Source: Sphingomonas albertensis (lineage in GTDB: Bacteria > Pseudomonadota > Alphaproteobacteria > Sphingomonadales > Sphingomonadaceae). From it: a stretch of DNA of 64,000 nt. The stretch lies in contig NZ_JACONT010000001.1 of assembly GCF_014358075.1 (NCBI RefSeq), positions 186,001-250,000 of the forward strand, written 5' to 3'. The translations under genes were made by a program, and so were the position numbers. This document shows positions 14,876 to 24,642 of this stretch, piece by piece. The notes below the pieces were generated by a model. It had not been told where the DNA came from. It saw only the letters and a list, made by a program, of their open reading frames with translations, and did not search any database. Every line of letters begins with the position of its first letter. Position 1 is the stretch's first letter.

Positions 14876-17212
14876 ATGCCTAGCCGTCCTTCACGGCGCG
14901 ATCTGCTGGAGGGGGCAGCGGCGAGCGCCGCGGCTCTGGTCTTGCCTATGCCTGCTTGGGCGGCGGCGGCGGGGAAGGACGCGCGGCTGTGGTATCGCCA
15001 ACCGGCCGTCGCCTGGACCGAGGCGTTGCCGGTGGGCAATGGGCGGCTCGGGGCGATGGTGTTCGGGGGCACCACGCGCGAGCGGTTGCAGCTCAACGAA
15101 GACACGCTGTGGACGGGCGGGCCCTATGATCCGGTCAACCCGGCGGCGCGGGATACGCTTTCGGAAGTGCGACGGCTGATCGATACCGGCAAGTTCGCCG
15201 AGGCGCAGGCTTTGGCGAACGCCAAGCTGATGGGCGTGCCACGGACGCAGATGGCGTACCAGCCGGTCGGCGATCTGCTGCTCGACATGCCGGGGATCGG
15301 CGCGGTCGCGGCGTATCGGCGCGACCTCGATCTCGACACGGCGATCGCCACGACCAGCTTCACCGCAGGCGGCACGCGTTTCCATCGTGAGGTGTTCGCC
15401 GCACCGGGCGATCAGGTGATCGTCGTAGAGGTCACCGCGGATCGCCCCTTCGATATCCGCATCGGCCTGACGTCGCCGCATCCCGGCGCGGTCGTCTCGG
15501 CGAGCGGGGCGGCGTTGACGCTGACCGGGCGTAACGGCGAGCGCGCGGGTCTCGCGGGGCGATTGAGGTTCGCGGCCCGCGCGCAGGTGTTGACCACCGG
15601 CGGGACGATCGTCGCCGATCGCGACAGTCTGCGCGTCCGCGGTGCGCGATCGGTTACCGTGTCGATCGCGATGGCGACGAGCTATCGTCGTTTCGATGAC
15701 GTGAGTGGCGATCCCGAAACTGCGACGCTCGCCACGCTCGATCTGGCCCAAGCGCGCGGGATCGACCGTATTCGCGCCGAGACGATTGCTGCGCATCGGG
15801 CGCTGTTCCGCCGCGTTACGTTGGATCTCGGGCGGACGGCGATTGCAGACCGCCCGACCGACGAGCGTATCCGCGCGAACGATGCCGCCGCCGACCCGGC
15901 GCTCGCCGCGCTGTATTTCGACTATGGCCGCTATCTGCTGATCGCGTCGTCGCGGCCCGGCAGCCAGCCCGCCAATCTGCAGGGCATCTGGAACGACCAG
16001 ATCAAGCCGCCCTGGGAGTCCAAATACACGGTCAACATCAATACCGAGATGAACTACTGGCCGGCGGAGGTCACCGCGCTCGCCGAATGTACCGAGCCGC
16101 TGGTCCGGATGGTGCGCGAACTGGCGGTCGCCGGCGAACGCACCGCGCAGAAAATGTACGGCGCGCGCGGCTGGGTTTGCCATCACAACACCGATCTGTG
16201 GCGGGCGACCGCGCCGATCGACGGGGCCGAGTGGGGGCTGTGGCCGACCGGCGGCGCGTGGTTGTGCACGCATCTGTGGGATCGCTACGATTACGGGCGC
16301 GATCTCGCCTATCTGCGCTCGGTCTATCCGCTGATGCGCGGGGCGGCGTTGTTCTTCCTCGATACGCTCCAGACTGATCCTGCGACCGGCGCGCTGGTGA
16401 CCAACCCGTCGCTGTCGCCCGAGAACATCCATCCGGCGGGGGCCTCGATCTGCGCGGGGCCGGCGATGGACATGCAGATCCTGCGCGATCTGTTCGATCA
16501 GGTTGGGCGGGCGGCGGCGTTGCTCGCGATCGATGCCCCGTTTGCGGCGGAGATAGCGGCGGCATGCGCGCGCCTCGCACCCGATCATGTCGGTGCGGAG
16601 GGTCAGCTTCAGGAGTGGCAGCGCGACTGGGACGCGGCCGCGCCAGAGCCGCACCATCGCCACGTATCGCATCTCTACGGCCTGTTCCCGAGCGATCAGA
16701 TCGACCTCGACCGGACGCCCGCACTGGCGCAGGCGGCGCACCGTTCGCTCGAACTGCGCGGCGACGAGTCGACCGGCTGGGCGACGGCGTGGCGCGCGAA
16801 CCTGTGGGCGCGGCTGCGCGACGGCGACCATGCGCATCGGATCCTCGCGTTCCTGCTGGGGCCCGAGCGGACCTATCCCAATCTGTTCGACGCGCATCCA
16901 CCCTTCCAGATCGACGGTAATTTCGGCGGCACGCGCGCGATCGCCGAGATGCTGATGCAGAGCCGCGGTGACGAGATACTCCTGCTGCCGGCACTGCCGA
17001 GTGCATGGCCGACTGGATCGGTGACCGGATTACGCGCCCGCGGCCGGTGTGCGGTCGATTTGGAGTGGCGGGGCGGCGAACTGGTCGAGGCGGTGTTTCG
17101 TGGAGAGCTACCGGAACGCCGCGTGATTCGCTTGGGCACGAGGCGGGTCGAGGTCGTGCTGACGCCGGGCAAGGCGGTCAGGCTGCGCGGTAGTGATCAG
17201 ACGCGCGCATGA
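14876..17212 (+). CDS. GH95 alpha-L-fucosidase / alpha-L-galactosidase, Tat-exported
   Basis: 778-aa family 95 glycosidase. The N-terminus SRRDLLEGAAASAAAL fits a twin-arginine signal. The LPVGNGRLGAMVFGG segment begins the N-terminal beta-sandwich. The (alpha/alpha)6 domain contains LQGIWNDQIKPPW, NTEMNYWPAE, NPSLSPEN (the Glu is the expected general acid) and HVSHLYGLFP. Family 95 removes alpha-1,2-L-fucose or alpha-L-galactose, groups found on xyloglucan and on some xylans. It is separated from the preceding GH43 gene by 234 bases in which I see no gene or clear signal. Confidence 0.92.
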   Translation: MPSRPSRRDLLEGAAASAAALVLPMPAWAAAAGKDARLWYRQPAVAWTEALPVGNGRLGAMVFGGTTRERLQLNEDTLWTGGPYDPVNPAARDTLSEVRRLIDTGKFAEAQALANAKLMGVPRTQMAYQPVGDLLLDMPGIGAVAAYRRDLDLDTAIATTSFTAGGTRFHREVFAAPGDQVIVVEVTADRPFDIRIGLTSPHPGAVVSASGAALTLTGRNGERAGLAGRLRFAARAQVLTTGGTIVADRDSLRVRGARSVTVSIAMATSYRRFDDVSGDPETATLATLDLAQARGIDRIRAETIAAHRALFRRVTLDLGRTAIADRPTDERIRANDAAADPALAALYFDYGRYLLIASSRPGSQPANLQGIWNDQIKPPWESKYTVNINTEMNYWPAEVTALAECTEPLVRMVRELAVAGERTAQKMYGARGWVCHHNTDLWRATAPIDGAEWGLWPTGGAWLCTHLWDRYDYGRDLAYLRSVYPLMRGAALFFLDTLQTDPATGALVTNPSLSPENIHPAGASICAGPAMDMQILRDLFDQVGRAAALLAIDAPFAAEIAAACARLAPDHVGAEGQLQEWQRDWDAAAPEPHHRHVSHLYGLFPSDQIDLDRTPALAQAAHRSLELRGDESTGWATAWRANLWARLRDGDHAHRILAFLLGPERTYPNLFDAHPPFQIDGNFGGTRAIAEMLMQSRGDEILLLPALPSAWPTGSVTGLRARGRCAVDLEWRGGELVEAVFRGELPERRVIRLGTRRVEVVLTPGKAVRLRGSDQTRA

Positions 17213-18294
17213 ACAAGCAAAAGGGGATGTCCGTGAACAGAGTTCTTGCCACATTCGGCACCGCGTTGGCGATGCTGTCGATCGATCCCGCATCGGCGCA
17301 GGTCAAGACGCCGGCACCGCCGCCCGTCGCCGGTGCACGCCCGGTGACGATCGAGCGGATTACCGTCCACTCGCCCGCGATCGAAGGCAATCTGGAAGGC
17401 GAAAGTCCGGACCGGGCCGTGCTGGTGGTCCTGCCGCCGAGCTATCGCGCCGACCCGAAGCGTCGCTATCCGGTGGTCTATGCGCTGCACGGCTATTCGA
17501 TCGGCGTCGAACAGTGGATCGGCGAGATCCACGTGCCGCAGACGATCGAGGGCGCGTTTGCCAAGGGTGCTCGCGAGATGATTGTGGTGCTGCCCGACAG
17601 CAAGACCGCGCATAACGGGTCGTTCTATTCGAGCTCGGTGACGGTCGGCGATTTCGAGACGTTCGTCGCGCGCGATCTGGTCGGCTATGTCGACGGCCAT
17701 TACCGGACGATCGCGGACCGTCGCAGCCGCGGGCTCGCGGGGCATTCGATGGGCGGCTACGGCACCGCGCGGATCGGCATGAAGCATGCGGACGTGTTCG
17801 GCGCGCTCTACATGATGAGCCCGTGCTGCCTGTCGACCCGCGCGCTTGGCACGCCGGATGCGGCGACCGAGACGGCGATCCGAGCGCTTCGCTCGCCGGC
17901 GGAGAGCGCGACCTTGTCATGGGGTTTGCGAGCGCAACTTGCGACCGCGGCGGCGTGGTCCCCCAATCCCAAGGCGCCGCCGCTGTACCTAGACCTGCCG
18001 ATCAAGGACGGCGTGCCGCAGCCTGACGTGATGGCGCGCTGGGCGGCCAATGCGCCGCTGGCGATGCTCGATCAATATGTCGGCAACATGCGGCGCTATG
18101 CGGCGATCGGGATCGACGTCGGAGATCGCGACGGGTTGAAGGACGATGCCGGCAAGCTTCACGCAGCGCTGGACAGCTACAGGATTGCGAACAGCTTCGA
18201 GGTGTATCCGGGCGATCATACCAGCGGCGTCGCGGGGCGCGTGCAGGACAAGATGATGCCGTTCTTCTCGCGCGCCTTGGCGTTCGGCAAGTGA
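17209..18294 (+). CDS. Secreted esterase D / feruloyl esterase-like protein
   Basis: 361-aa alpha/beta hydrolase of the esterase D/PF00756 type. Signal peptide ends near ASA (residue 30). Conserved YALHGYS at about 91-97, nucleophile Ser180 in GHSMGG, and a C-terminal His in DHTSGV. The family includes S-formylglutathione hydrolase-like and feruloyl or acetyl esterases. Secretion and neighbours favour a cell-wall ester. Its ATG overlaps the GH95 stop by four bases and its stop overlaps the following GH43 start, so the three genes are translationally coupled. Confidence 0.83.
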   Translation: MNKQKGMSVNRVLATFGTALAMLSIDPASAQVKTPAPPPVAGARPVTIERITVHSPAIEGNLEGESPDRAVLVVLPPSYRADPKRRYPVVYALHGYSIGVEQWIGEIHVPQTIEGAFAKGAREMIVVLPDSKTAHNGSFYSSSVTVGDFETFVARDLVGYVDGHYRTIADRRSRGLAGHSMGGYGTARIGMKHADVFGALYMMSPCCLSTRALGTPDAATETAIRALRSPAESATLSWGLRAQLATAAAWSPNPKAPPLYLDLPIKDGVPQPDVMARWAANAPLAMLDQYVGNMRRYAAIGIDVGDRDGLKDDAGKLHAALDSYRIANSFEVYPGDHTSGVAGRVQDKMMPFFSRALAFGK

Positions 18295-19856
18295 GGGTCG
18301 GGTTGGCAATCGCGCTCGGGCTGATGGCGACCGCCGCGTCGGCGCAGGTGTGGCGATCGGACCAGGGTGACGGGACGTTCCGCAATCCGGTACTGTTCGC
18401 GGATTATCCTGACCCTGACATCATCCGCGTCGGCAGCGACTATTATTTCGCTACGACGACGTTCGCGAATACGCCCGGGATTACGATTCTGCACAGCCGC
18501 GATCTGGTGAACTGGACGCTCGCGTCGCACCTCGTCGATCGGCTGGAGGGCAAGCCCGAATACGACCTGAAGGGCGGTAACGCGTACCGGCACGGGCTCT
18601 ACGCCTCCTCCTTACGCTACCACGCTGGCACCTATTATCTGGCCAATACGCCGGTCGGGCAGAAGACGCGGATCTGGTACGCGAAGGACGTGCGCGGGCC
18701 GTGGCGCTATCACGAACTGGAGCGTGAGGCGTTCGATCCCGGGCTGTTCATCGAGCCGGACGGGCGCGCGTATCTGGCGACCGCGAGTACCGCGGACGGG
18801 ACGATTACGTTGCTGACGCTGGACAAGGCGCTGGCGCACGTCACCGCGTCGCAGAAGGTGCATTACATCAAGGGCGCGGAGGGGTCGAAGATCATCCGGC
18901 GTGGTGCGTACTACTATATGTTCAACGCGCTGCCGCCGCGGCTCGCGCTTAGCGTCTCGCGGGCGCGCAGCCTGTTCGGGCCGTGGGAAACGCGCGACCA
19001 GATCGATGACAAGACCGGTGGGCACCAGGGTGCGCTGGTCGACTTGCCCGATGGCCGCTGGTTCGGCTTCGTGATGGAGGATAGCGGCGCAATCGGGCGG
19101 ATGACGAACCTCAGCCCGGTGTTTTGGCAGGACGACTGGCCGGTATGGGGCACGCGCGAAGCATCCGGTCGCGTGCCGCGGCGTGCGGCCAAGCCGATCC
19201 CTGGCGGTGCTTTTGCGGAACCGGCGACGTCGGATGATTTCGGGAAGCGGACGCTCGGGTTGCAGTGGCAGTGGAACCATAATCCCGAGCTTTCGCGATG
19301 GTCGCTGACCGAGCGGCCGGGCTGGTTGCGGTTGAAGCCGACGGTCGCGACCGGGTTCTGGAGCGCGCGCAACACGCTGGTGCAGAAGGGGCAGGGGCCG
19401 GCGAGCCGGGCCGAGGTGAAGCTCGACATCCGCCATCTGGCGGCGGGGGATCGTTGCGGGTTCGGGACGTTCGGCCAGTTCAGCGGGAATATCACGGTAC
19501 AAGGCGCGGCGGGTGGCAAGGCGACGCTGGCGATGGAGGTGACCGAGGATACGGTCGCGGGCGCCCGGACAGAAGTTCGCGCCACTGCGCCGTTGCCGCG
19601 TACCGAGGCGCTGTGGTTGCGGACCGACATGGACTTTACGACCGATCTTGCGCGGATGGCGTATAGTGTGGACGGGCGGCGCTGGACCGGGCTCGGCGGC
19701 GACTTCCCGTTGGCGTTCGCTTGGCGGACGGGGACGTTCCAGGGCGAGCAGCTCGCGCTGTTCTGCTACGCGCCGACCGAGAGCCGGGGGTGGCTGGATG
19801 TCGACCGGTTCACGCTGTCGGCCTTGCCGCCGGCCAAGCCGGAACGGGTGCGTTAG
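18291..19856 (+). CDS. GH43 beta-xylosidase-like enzyme, secreted
   Basis: 521-aa GH43 enzyme, starting at a GTG that overlaps the esterase stop. Signal peptide ends at ASAQ. Catalytic acids are Asp41 in YPDPD, Asp149 in FDPGLF and Glu197 in AEGSKI. A C-terminal concanavalin-like beta-sandwich (about 315-515) matches the xylosidase/arabinofuranosidase subgroup. Likely acts on xylan-derived oligosaccharides. Last gene of the seven-gene rightward run, followed by a palindromic repeat. Confidence 0.89.
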   Translation: MRVGLAIALGLMATAASAQVWRSDQGDGTFRNPVLFADYPDPDIIRVGSDYYFATTTFANTPGITILHSRDLVNWTLASHLVDRLEGKPEYDLKGGNAYRHGLYASSLRYHAGTYYLANTPVGQKTRIWYAKDVRGPWRYHELEREAFDPGLFIEPDGRAYLATASTADGTITLLTLDKALAHVTASQKVHYIKGAEGSKIIRRGAYYYMFNALPPRLALSVSRARSLFGPWETRDQIDDKTGGHQGALVDLPDGRWFGFVMEDSGAIGRMTNLSPVFWQDDWPVWGTREASGRVPRRAAKPIPGGAFAEPATSDDFGKRTLGLQWQWNHNPELSRWSLTERPGWLRLKPTVATGFWSARNTLVQKGQGPASRAEVKLDIRHLAAGDRCGFGTFGQFSGNITVQGAAGGKATLAMEVTEDTVAGARTEVRATAPLPRTEALWLRTDMDFTTDLARMAYSVDGRRWTGLGGDFPLAFAWRTGTFQGEQLALFCYAPTESRGWLDVDRFTLSALPPAKPERVR

Positions 19857-19874
19857 CGTCGTTTTCAAACCTTT

Positions 19875-19966
19875 CCGTTCGTGCTGAGCGAATTCGAAGC
19901 ACCGCTCTCAACAGGCGTGTACGCAAGGTCGAGGGGTACCCTTCGACTACGCTCAGGGCGAACGGG
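19875..19966. repeat. REP-like inverted repeat between convergent genes
   Basis: CCGTTCGTGCTGAGCGAATT (19875-19894) faces CTTCGACTACGCTCAGGGCG (19941-19960). The pair forms a long imperfect hairpin and shares its core with the element inside mdcD at 1104-1177. It lies between the convergent GH43 and GH27 genes and may also end transcription from both sides. Confidence 0.8.
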
Positions 19967-19989
19967 GGAGGGGGCGGCCTCCCCTGTCC

Positions 19990-21909
19990 CTATGTATAGA
20001 GCGCGGCGTCTGCCCAGATCGCAGGTTGCGGCGTCCCCGCATTTGCCGCTGCACCACTCCCCCGCGCTACCAGTTCCACGATCCGCACCCCCGCGACCCT
20101 CGCCTCCAGCGGCGCAGCGGCCTCGCCGAACCCCATCGGCCGCGACTTGGCGAGCAGGCGACCATCGCCCCAGACCTCGAACACGGTCGTGCCCGAGCGT
20201 GGCTGGCCGGAATCGTTGATGCCGACGTTGGCCGCGAACCGAGCGTAACCCTGGTTGCGGACTTCGAGGCGGGAGTTCGCCAGCACGCCGATCCCCGTGT
20301 CGAAGTCGGTGCCGGCCACCCGCAGTAACTTGCCATACGGCGCGCGGTCGGCTTCGGCGCCGCCCCAACCGCCATATTGCGGGTGTTCGCCGCCGCCCCG
20401 CGTGCCGGTCCACGGCGTGATCGACTGGTAAATCGTCGGATCGGGCTGCGGCACGACCACTCCGTCGGCGGCCGGATTGACGCGGCCGGTCTGCTCCGAG
20501 AGGTACAGCCCGCCCGGCAGGCGCCGCGTGCCGGTCGCGCGGAAGATCAGCGTTTCGTGTGGCGCGAGCGTCACCGCTACCTCCTTCCGAAAGCTCTGGT
20601 CCTTCTTCGTCCAGAGGTCCTTCAGGCGGACGTCGGCGGTCGGTAGCATCTTGAGTTGCTCGGCGGTGAGCACGGCCTTGGCGGGCGAGGCGGTACGGTT
20701 GAACAGCGCGACGCCCTTGCTGCCGTCGGCGAGCGTCTTGACGAAGGTCTGCACCTCGCCGGAATCATAGGCGAGCACCGCCTGGTTGCCGGCCGGATCC
20801 TGGTTCAGCGCGACGATGTCCGCATTGCCGAAGATCGCGAGCAGGTCCGGCGTCAGCTTGCGCAGGTCGTAGCCGATGATCAGCGGCGAATCGACCATCG
20901 CCCATAGCGAGAAGTGCGACCGCGCCTCGGTCAGATGCGCCGCGTCGAAATCGCCGGTGCCGACGAACAGCATGTCGGGGTCGTTCCACGATCCGGGATG
21001 CGCATAGAGCGCGCGGTGCGTGACGGTGTCGAGGTTGGTAAGCATCCGCGGCCAGACCGGCTGGATGTCGTCGCTGGTGCGCGAGGTATTGCCGACGTCC
21101 TTGCCCCAGGCGCGCACGTCGCCCGCGCCCCACAGGCACAGCGAATAGACATAGGGGCGGTCGCCGGCGTGCGTGTGCAGCGCGGTGTGGACCTGTTCGT
21201 AAAGGCCACGGATGCCCGCGACGTCCGATCCGCCGAGCGACTGCATGTCGACCAGCGGCGTCAGCGCGCGATAGAGTCCCGACTTCACGCGTGGTGCGTC
21301 CGCCGGAAGGCCGCGCGCGCCGCAGCCATCGACCTTAATGAAGTCGAAATTCCATTCGGCGAAGAACAGACGGATGTCCTGGTCGACATGACCGTATAGC
21401 CCGACTTCGCGCTCCGCGACGCTGCCCTCGGGCTGGTTCTTGAAATCGGGGGTGTAGATCTGGCCGCAGCTGTTGCGGCCGATGTCGGAATAGATGCCGG
21501 CCTTCAGCCCCATCGCGTGCAGCCGGTCGGTGAGCGGGCGGAAGCTGGTGTCCGCGCCGGTCGCGGCGGACGGGAAGTGGCTGGTGCGGATGAGCAACCG
21601 CCCGTCGGGCTGGCGGCGCTTGAGCCACCAGCCATCGTCGATGTTGACGTAGCGATAGCCGATGTCGCGCAGCTTGGTATCGACCAGCGCCTGTGCGGAG
21701 GCGAGCACCTTCTCCTCGTCGACGTCGCTGTTGAAGGCGTTCCACGAATTCCAGCCCATCGGCGGCACCGGCGCGGAGCCATCGGTGTTGGCGCTCCACT
21801 TGCCGGTTGGCGTCATCGGGTCGGCGGCGGCTGCTGTTGCGGCTGCGAGCGGACCGCACAAGGCGGCCAGCGCCACGCCGATCATCATCATCGATGGCAT
21901 ACGCTTCAC
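19990..21909 (-). CDS. GH27 alpha-galactosidase with C-terminal NPCBM domain, secreted
   Basis: 639-aa family 27 enzyme that releases alpha-D-galactose. Conserved PPMGWNSWN (50-58), YVNIDDGWW (88-95), nucleophile Asp194 in IKVDGCG and acid/base Asp281 in SRTSDDI. The last 140 residues (YGGWGG..., LANSRLEVRNQGYARF) form an NPCBM-type sugar-binding module. The GTG start overlaps the GH3 stop, has AAGGA eight bases before it and supplies the KR of the signal peptide. An ATG three codons later lacks a well-placed ribosome site. Last gene of the leftward five-gene run. Confidence 0.9.
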   Translation of the reverse strand: MKRMPSMMMIGVALAALCGPLAAATAAAADPMTPTGKWSANTDGSAPVPPMGWNSWNAFNSDVDEEKVLASAQALVDTKLRDIGYRYVNIDDGWWLKRRQPDGRLLIRTSHFPSAATGADTSFRPLTDRLHAMGLKAGIYSDIGRNSCGQIYTPDFKNQPEGSVAEREVGLYGHVDQDIRLFFAEWNFDFIKVDGCGARGLPADAPRVKSGLYRALTPLVDMQSLGGSDVAGIRGLYEQVHTALHTHAGDRPYVYSLCLWGAGDVRAWGKDVGNTSRTSDDIQPVWPRMLTNLDTVTHRALYAHPGSWNDPDMLFVGTGDFDAAHLTEARSHFSLWAMVDSPLIIGYDLRKLTPDLLAIFGNADIVALNQDPAGNQAVLAYDSGEVQTFVKTLADGSKGVALFNRTASPAKAVLTAEQLKMLPTADVRLKDLWTKKDQSFRKEVAVTLAPHETLIFRATGTRRLPGGLYLSEQTGRVNPAADGVVVPQPDPTIYQSITPWTGTRGGGEHPQYGGWGGAEADRAPYGKLLRVAGTDFDTGIGVLANSRLEVRNQGYARFAANVGINDSGQPRSGTTVFEVWGDGRLLAKSRPMGFGEAAAPLEARVAGVRIVELVARGSGAAANAGTPQPAIWADAALYT

Positions 21910-24578
21910 TTCGGTAATTCCTTCGACTGGCGGGCGGTGAAGCGCGCGGATTGGACCGGCGCGCCGGTTCCCGGCTGGCCCGAGCCCACGGTGACGCGGT
22001 AGCTGCCCGCCGCGACCGAGCGCGTGCCATCGACGGCCACCGAACTCAGATCGCGCGGCGACAGGTCGAAGGTGACGGTGCGCGTCTCGCCGGGACGCAG
22101 CGCGACACGCTGGAAGCCGCGCAGTGCGATCCGAGGCGTGCCGGGCCGATCGGGGAAGTTCAGGTAAAGTTGCGCCACCTCTTCGCCCGGCCGATCGCCC
22201 TGATTGGTCAGTCGCGTGGTGACGCGGATGCCGGCCTCGGCGCCGCCGCGTGCGGGAGTCACGGTCGGCGTCGTGTAGCCGAACCGCGTGTAGCTGAGCC
22301 CGTGGCCGAACGGATAGACCGGCGTGCCCGTAAAGTAGCGATAGGTGCGGCCGTTCATCGCGTAGTCGCCGAACGGCGGCTGGTCCGCGACGCTGCGGTA
22401 GAAGGTGAGCGGCAGGCGTCCCGACGGGTTGGTGCGTCCCGTGAGGATGTTGGCCGCGGCCGTGCCGCCGGTCTCGCCCGGATACCAAGCCTCCAGCACG
22501 GCGGCGGCGTTGTCCTTCGCCCAGGCGAGGTTGATCGGGCTGCCGTTCATCGCGACCAGCACGATCGGCTTGCCGCTGGCCTTGGCCTGTTCGAGCATCG
22601 CGATCTGGTCTGCGGGCAGGTCCAGCGTGGTCTTGTCGCCGCCCGAGAAGCCCGGCACCGTCACGCCGGTCTCCTCCGCTTCGAGATCGGAAGTGAGGCC
22701 GACGACCGCGACCAGCACGTCGGCGGCGGCCGCCGCGCGGCGAAGCTCGGCGGACGGCGCATCCGACACGCGCTTCCACACCAAGTCGATCCCGCTGCCC
22801 TCCGCGCGGATCGCATAACGTCTGCCGCCTTCGAGTTTCAGCGTCGTCATACCGGGGAGGTCGTTCCAGCGCGCCTTGCGTCGGTCGGAGATCATCCTGC
22901 CGTCGAGGGTGAGCGTACCGCCCGAACCCGACAGCCCGACGCGGTAGGTGCCGCTTTCGGGCGGCACCAGGAAGCCGGTCCATTCCGTGCGATGGACATC
23001 GGCCACGCGCGCCAGATCGAGGTTGCGGTCGCCGACGTCGGGCTCGATGCGGGTGACCACCGGCTGGGTCTGATACTTGGCCGCAGCGACCAGCTTCTCG
23101 CGCGTGCCGGGTGCGTATTGTGCGGGCATCGGCGTCGTCGGATTGAAATAGCGCGCGAGCAGGCCGGGCCTGCCGTCGGGGGTGAGCAAAGCGGAGGTCG
23201 GCACGCGGTCGCCGTCCGTGACGGACTCGCCGAACGGCACGAGCGTGACCTGGCTGGCACCGAGCGCGGTTTCCAGACCCTCCAGCACCGACACCGGCCG
23301 GCCCGACAGCGGCGACGAGTAATTGCCGCGCAGCACGCGCGTCGCATCGCCCAGCGGGCCGATCACGGCGAGCTTCACGCCGGGCTTGAGCGGCAGGATG
23401 CCGTCGTTCTTGAGCAGCACCATCGATCGCTCGGCCGCGGCCAGCGCCAGCCGGCGATGTTCCGGTGCCCCGACAACGCTGGTCGGTAGCGCCTTGGGTG
23501 CACCGGCAAGTCCGGGCAGATCGCCGGTCCGGTAGCGTGCGGCGAACAGGCGGATGAGGCTCCTGTCGACGTCCGCCTCGGTGATCAGGTCGCGGCTGAG
23601 CGCCTCGCGGTATCGGGTCTCCAGGCCCGCAGTATCGCCCAGCGTCTCGCCGTTGCACTCGTTGTCCACGCCCGCGCGCATCGCAGCGGCGACCGCGGCG
23701 GCGCTGTCGGGCGCGTATTTGTGATTGTCGGCGATGTCCTTCACCGCGTCGCAATCGGACACGACATAGCCCTTGAAGCCCCACGCCTCGCGCAGATGCT
23801 CCTTCAACAACAGGTCGCTGGCGCAGGCAGGCTGGCCGTCGATGCGGTTGTAGGCGCACATCACCGACGCCGCGCGTCCGTCGACCAAGGCGGCGCGGAA
23901 GGCGGGGAGGTAGGTGTCCTCCAGGTCGTGCGCGGACACGAAGACGTTGGCCGAATGCCGCGTGCCCTCGGGGCCACTGTGCACCGCGAAATGCTTCGGC
24001 GTGGCGATCACCCGCGGGCGATCGGGGTTGAGACCCTGCATCCCGCGGACGAAGGCGACGCCCATCGCCGCGGTCAGGAACGGATCCTCGCCATAGGTCT
24101 CTTGTCCGCGACCCCAGCGCGGATCGCGGAAGATGTTGATATTAGGCGACCAGGTGTCGAGCCCGGTGCCGATATGCCCGTTCCTGCCGGTCTCGCGACC
24201 AAGCGTATGCAGCCCGCGCACCTCCTCGCTGATCGCGCCCGCGACGTCGTGGACGATCGGACCGTCGAAGGTCGCGGCGAGGCCGATCGGCTCGGGGAAG
24301 TTGGTGGTTGCGAGCGGGCCGAGCGCGCCGTGCAGCGACTCGGTCCACCAGTTATACGCGGGAACGCCGAGCCGCGGGATGGCGGGAGCGACGTTGAGCA
24401 ACTGCGGCAGTTTCTCGTCGTGCGTCATCCGCGCGACGATGGCGCGGGCCATCTGCTCGGCGGGGTCGCTGGCGGTCTGCTGGCTCGGCGTGGCCGCTGG
24501 CTCGCGGGCGACCGCTGGCGAAAATGCGAGCGCGAGCCCGGCCGTCGCGAGCGCTCTCGCCGTCATGGTCCTGCGCAT
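21906..24578 (-). CDS. GH3 beta-xylosidase / beta-glucosidase with PA14 domain, secreted
   Basis: 890-aa family 3 glycosidase. Signal peptide MRRTMTARALATAG...AVA. The N-terminal barrel includes TPKHFAVHSGPE and nucleophile Asp275 in VVSDCDAV; the SDCDA form is common in beta-xylosidases. A PA14-like insert (about 480-620, WTGFLVPPESGTYRVGL) splits the C-terminal sandwich, followed by GDYAMNGRTYRYF and a fibronectin-III-like end. GGGGGA lies eight bases before the ATG. It lies 64 bases after the acetylesterase in the TonB-receptor operon. Confidence 0.92.
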   Translation of the reverse strand: MRRTMTARALATAGLALAFSPAVAREPAATPSQQTASDPAEQMARAIVARMTHDEKLPQLLNVAPAIPRLGVPAYNWWTESLHGALGPLATTNFPEPIGLAATFDGPIVHDVAGAISEEVRGLHTLGRETGRNGHIGTGLDTWSPNINIFRDPRWGRGQETYGEDPFLTAAMGVAFVRGMQGLNPDRPRVIATPKHFAVHSGPEGTRHSANVFVSAHDLEDTYLPAFRAALVDGRAASVMCAYNRIDGQPACASDLLLKEHLREAWGFKGYVVSDCDAVKDIADNHKYAPDSAAAVAAAMRAGVDNECNGETLGDTAGLETRYREALSRDLITEADVDRSLIRLFAARYRTGDLPGLAGAPKALPTSVVGAPEHRRLALAAAERSMVLLKNDGILPLKPGVKLAVIGPLGDATRVLRGNYSSPLSGRPVSVLEGLETALGASQVTLVPFGESVTDGDRVPTSALLTPDGRPGLLARYFNPTTPMPAQYAPGTREKLVAAAKYQTQPVVTRIEPDVGDRNLDLARVADVHRTEWTGFLVPPESGTYRVGLSGSGGTLTLDGRMISDRRKARWNDLPGMTTLKLEGGRRYAIRAEGSGIDLVWKRVSDAPSAELRRAAAAADVLVAVVGLTSDLEAEETGVTVPGFSGGDKTTLDLPADQIAMLEQAKASGKPIVLVAMNGSPINLAWAKDNAAAVLEAWYPGETGGTAAANILTGRTNPSGRLPLTFYRSVADQPPFGDYAMNGRTYRYFTGTPVYPFGHGLSYTRFGYTTPTVTPARGGAEAGIRVTTRLTNQGDRPGEEVAQLYLNFPDRPGTPRIALRGFQRVALRPGETRTVTFDLSPRDLSSVAVDGTRSVAAGSYRVTVGSGQPGTGAPVQSARFTARQSKELPK

Positions 24579-24642
24579 CGTCACTATCCCCCATTGCGGC
24601 ACGCGCAAGCGGCCGATTGTGTTCTTCGCGCCCGTTCGGGGC

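Noticed and set aside
14891-16897. 668-codon open frame opposite the GH95 gene
   Set aside because: Composition is Arg/Gln-rich without motifs, and the opposite strand has all GH95 motifs.
19990-23859. A single long GH3-region/GH27 fusion protein
   Set aside because: The frame is open through the GH3 gene, but that part does not read as GH3; a GTG with ribosome site and signal peptide at 21909 marks the true GH27 start.
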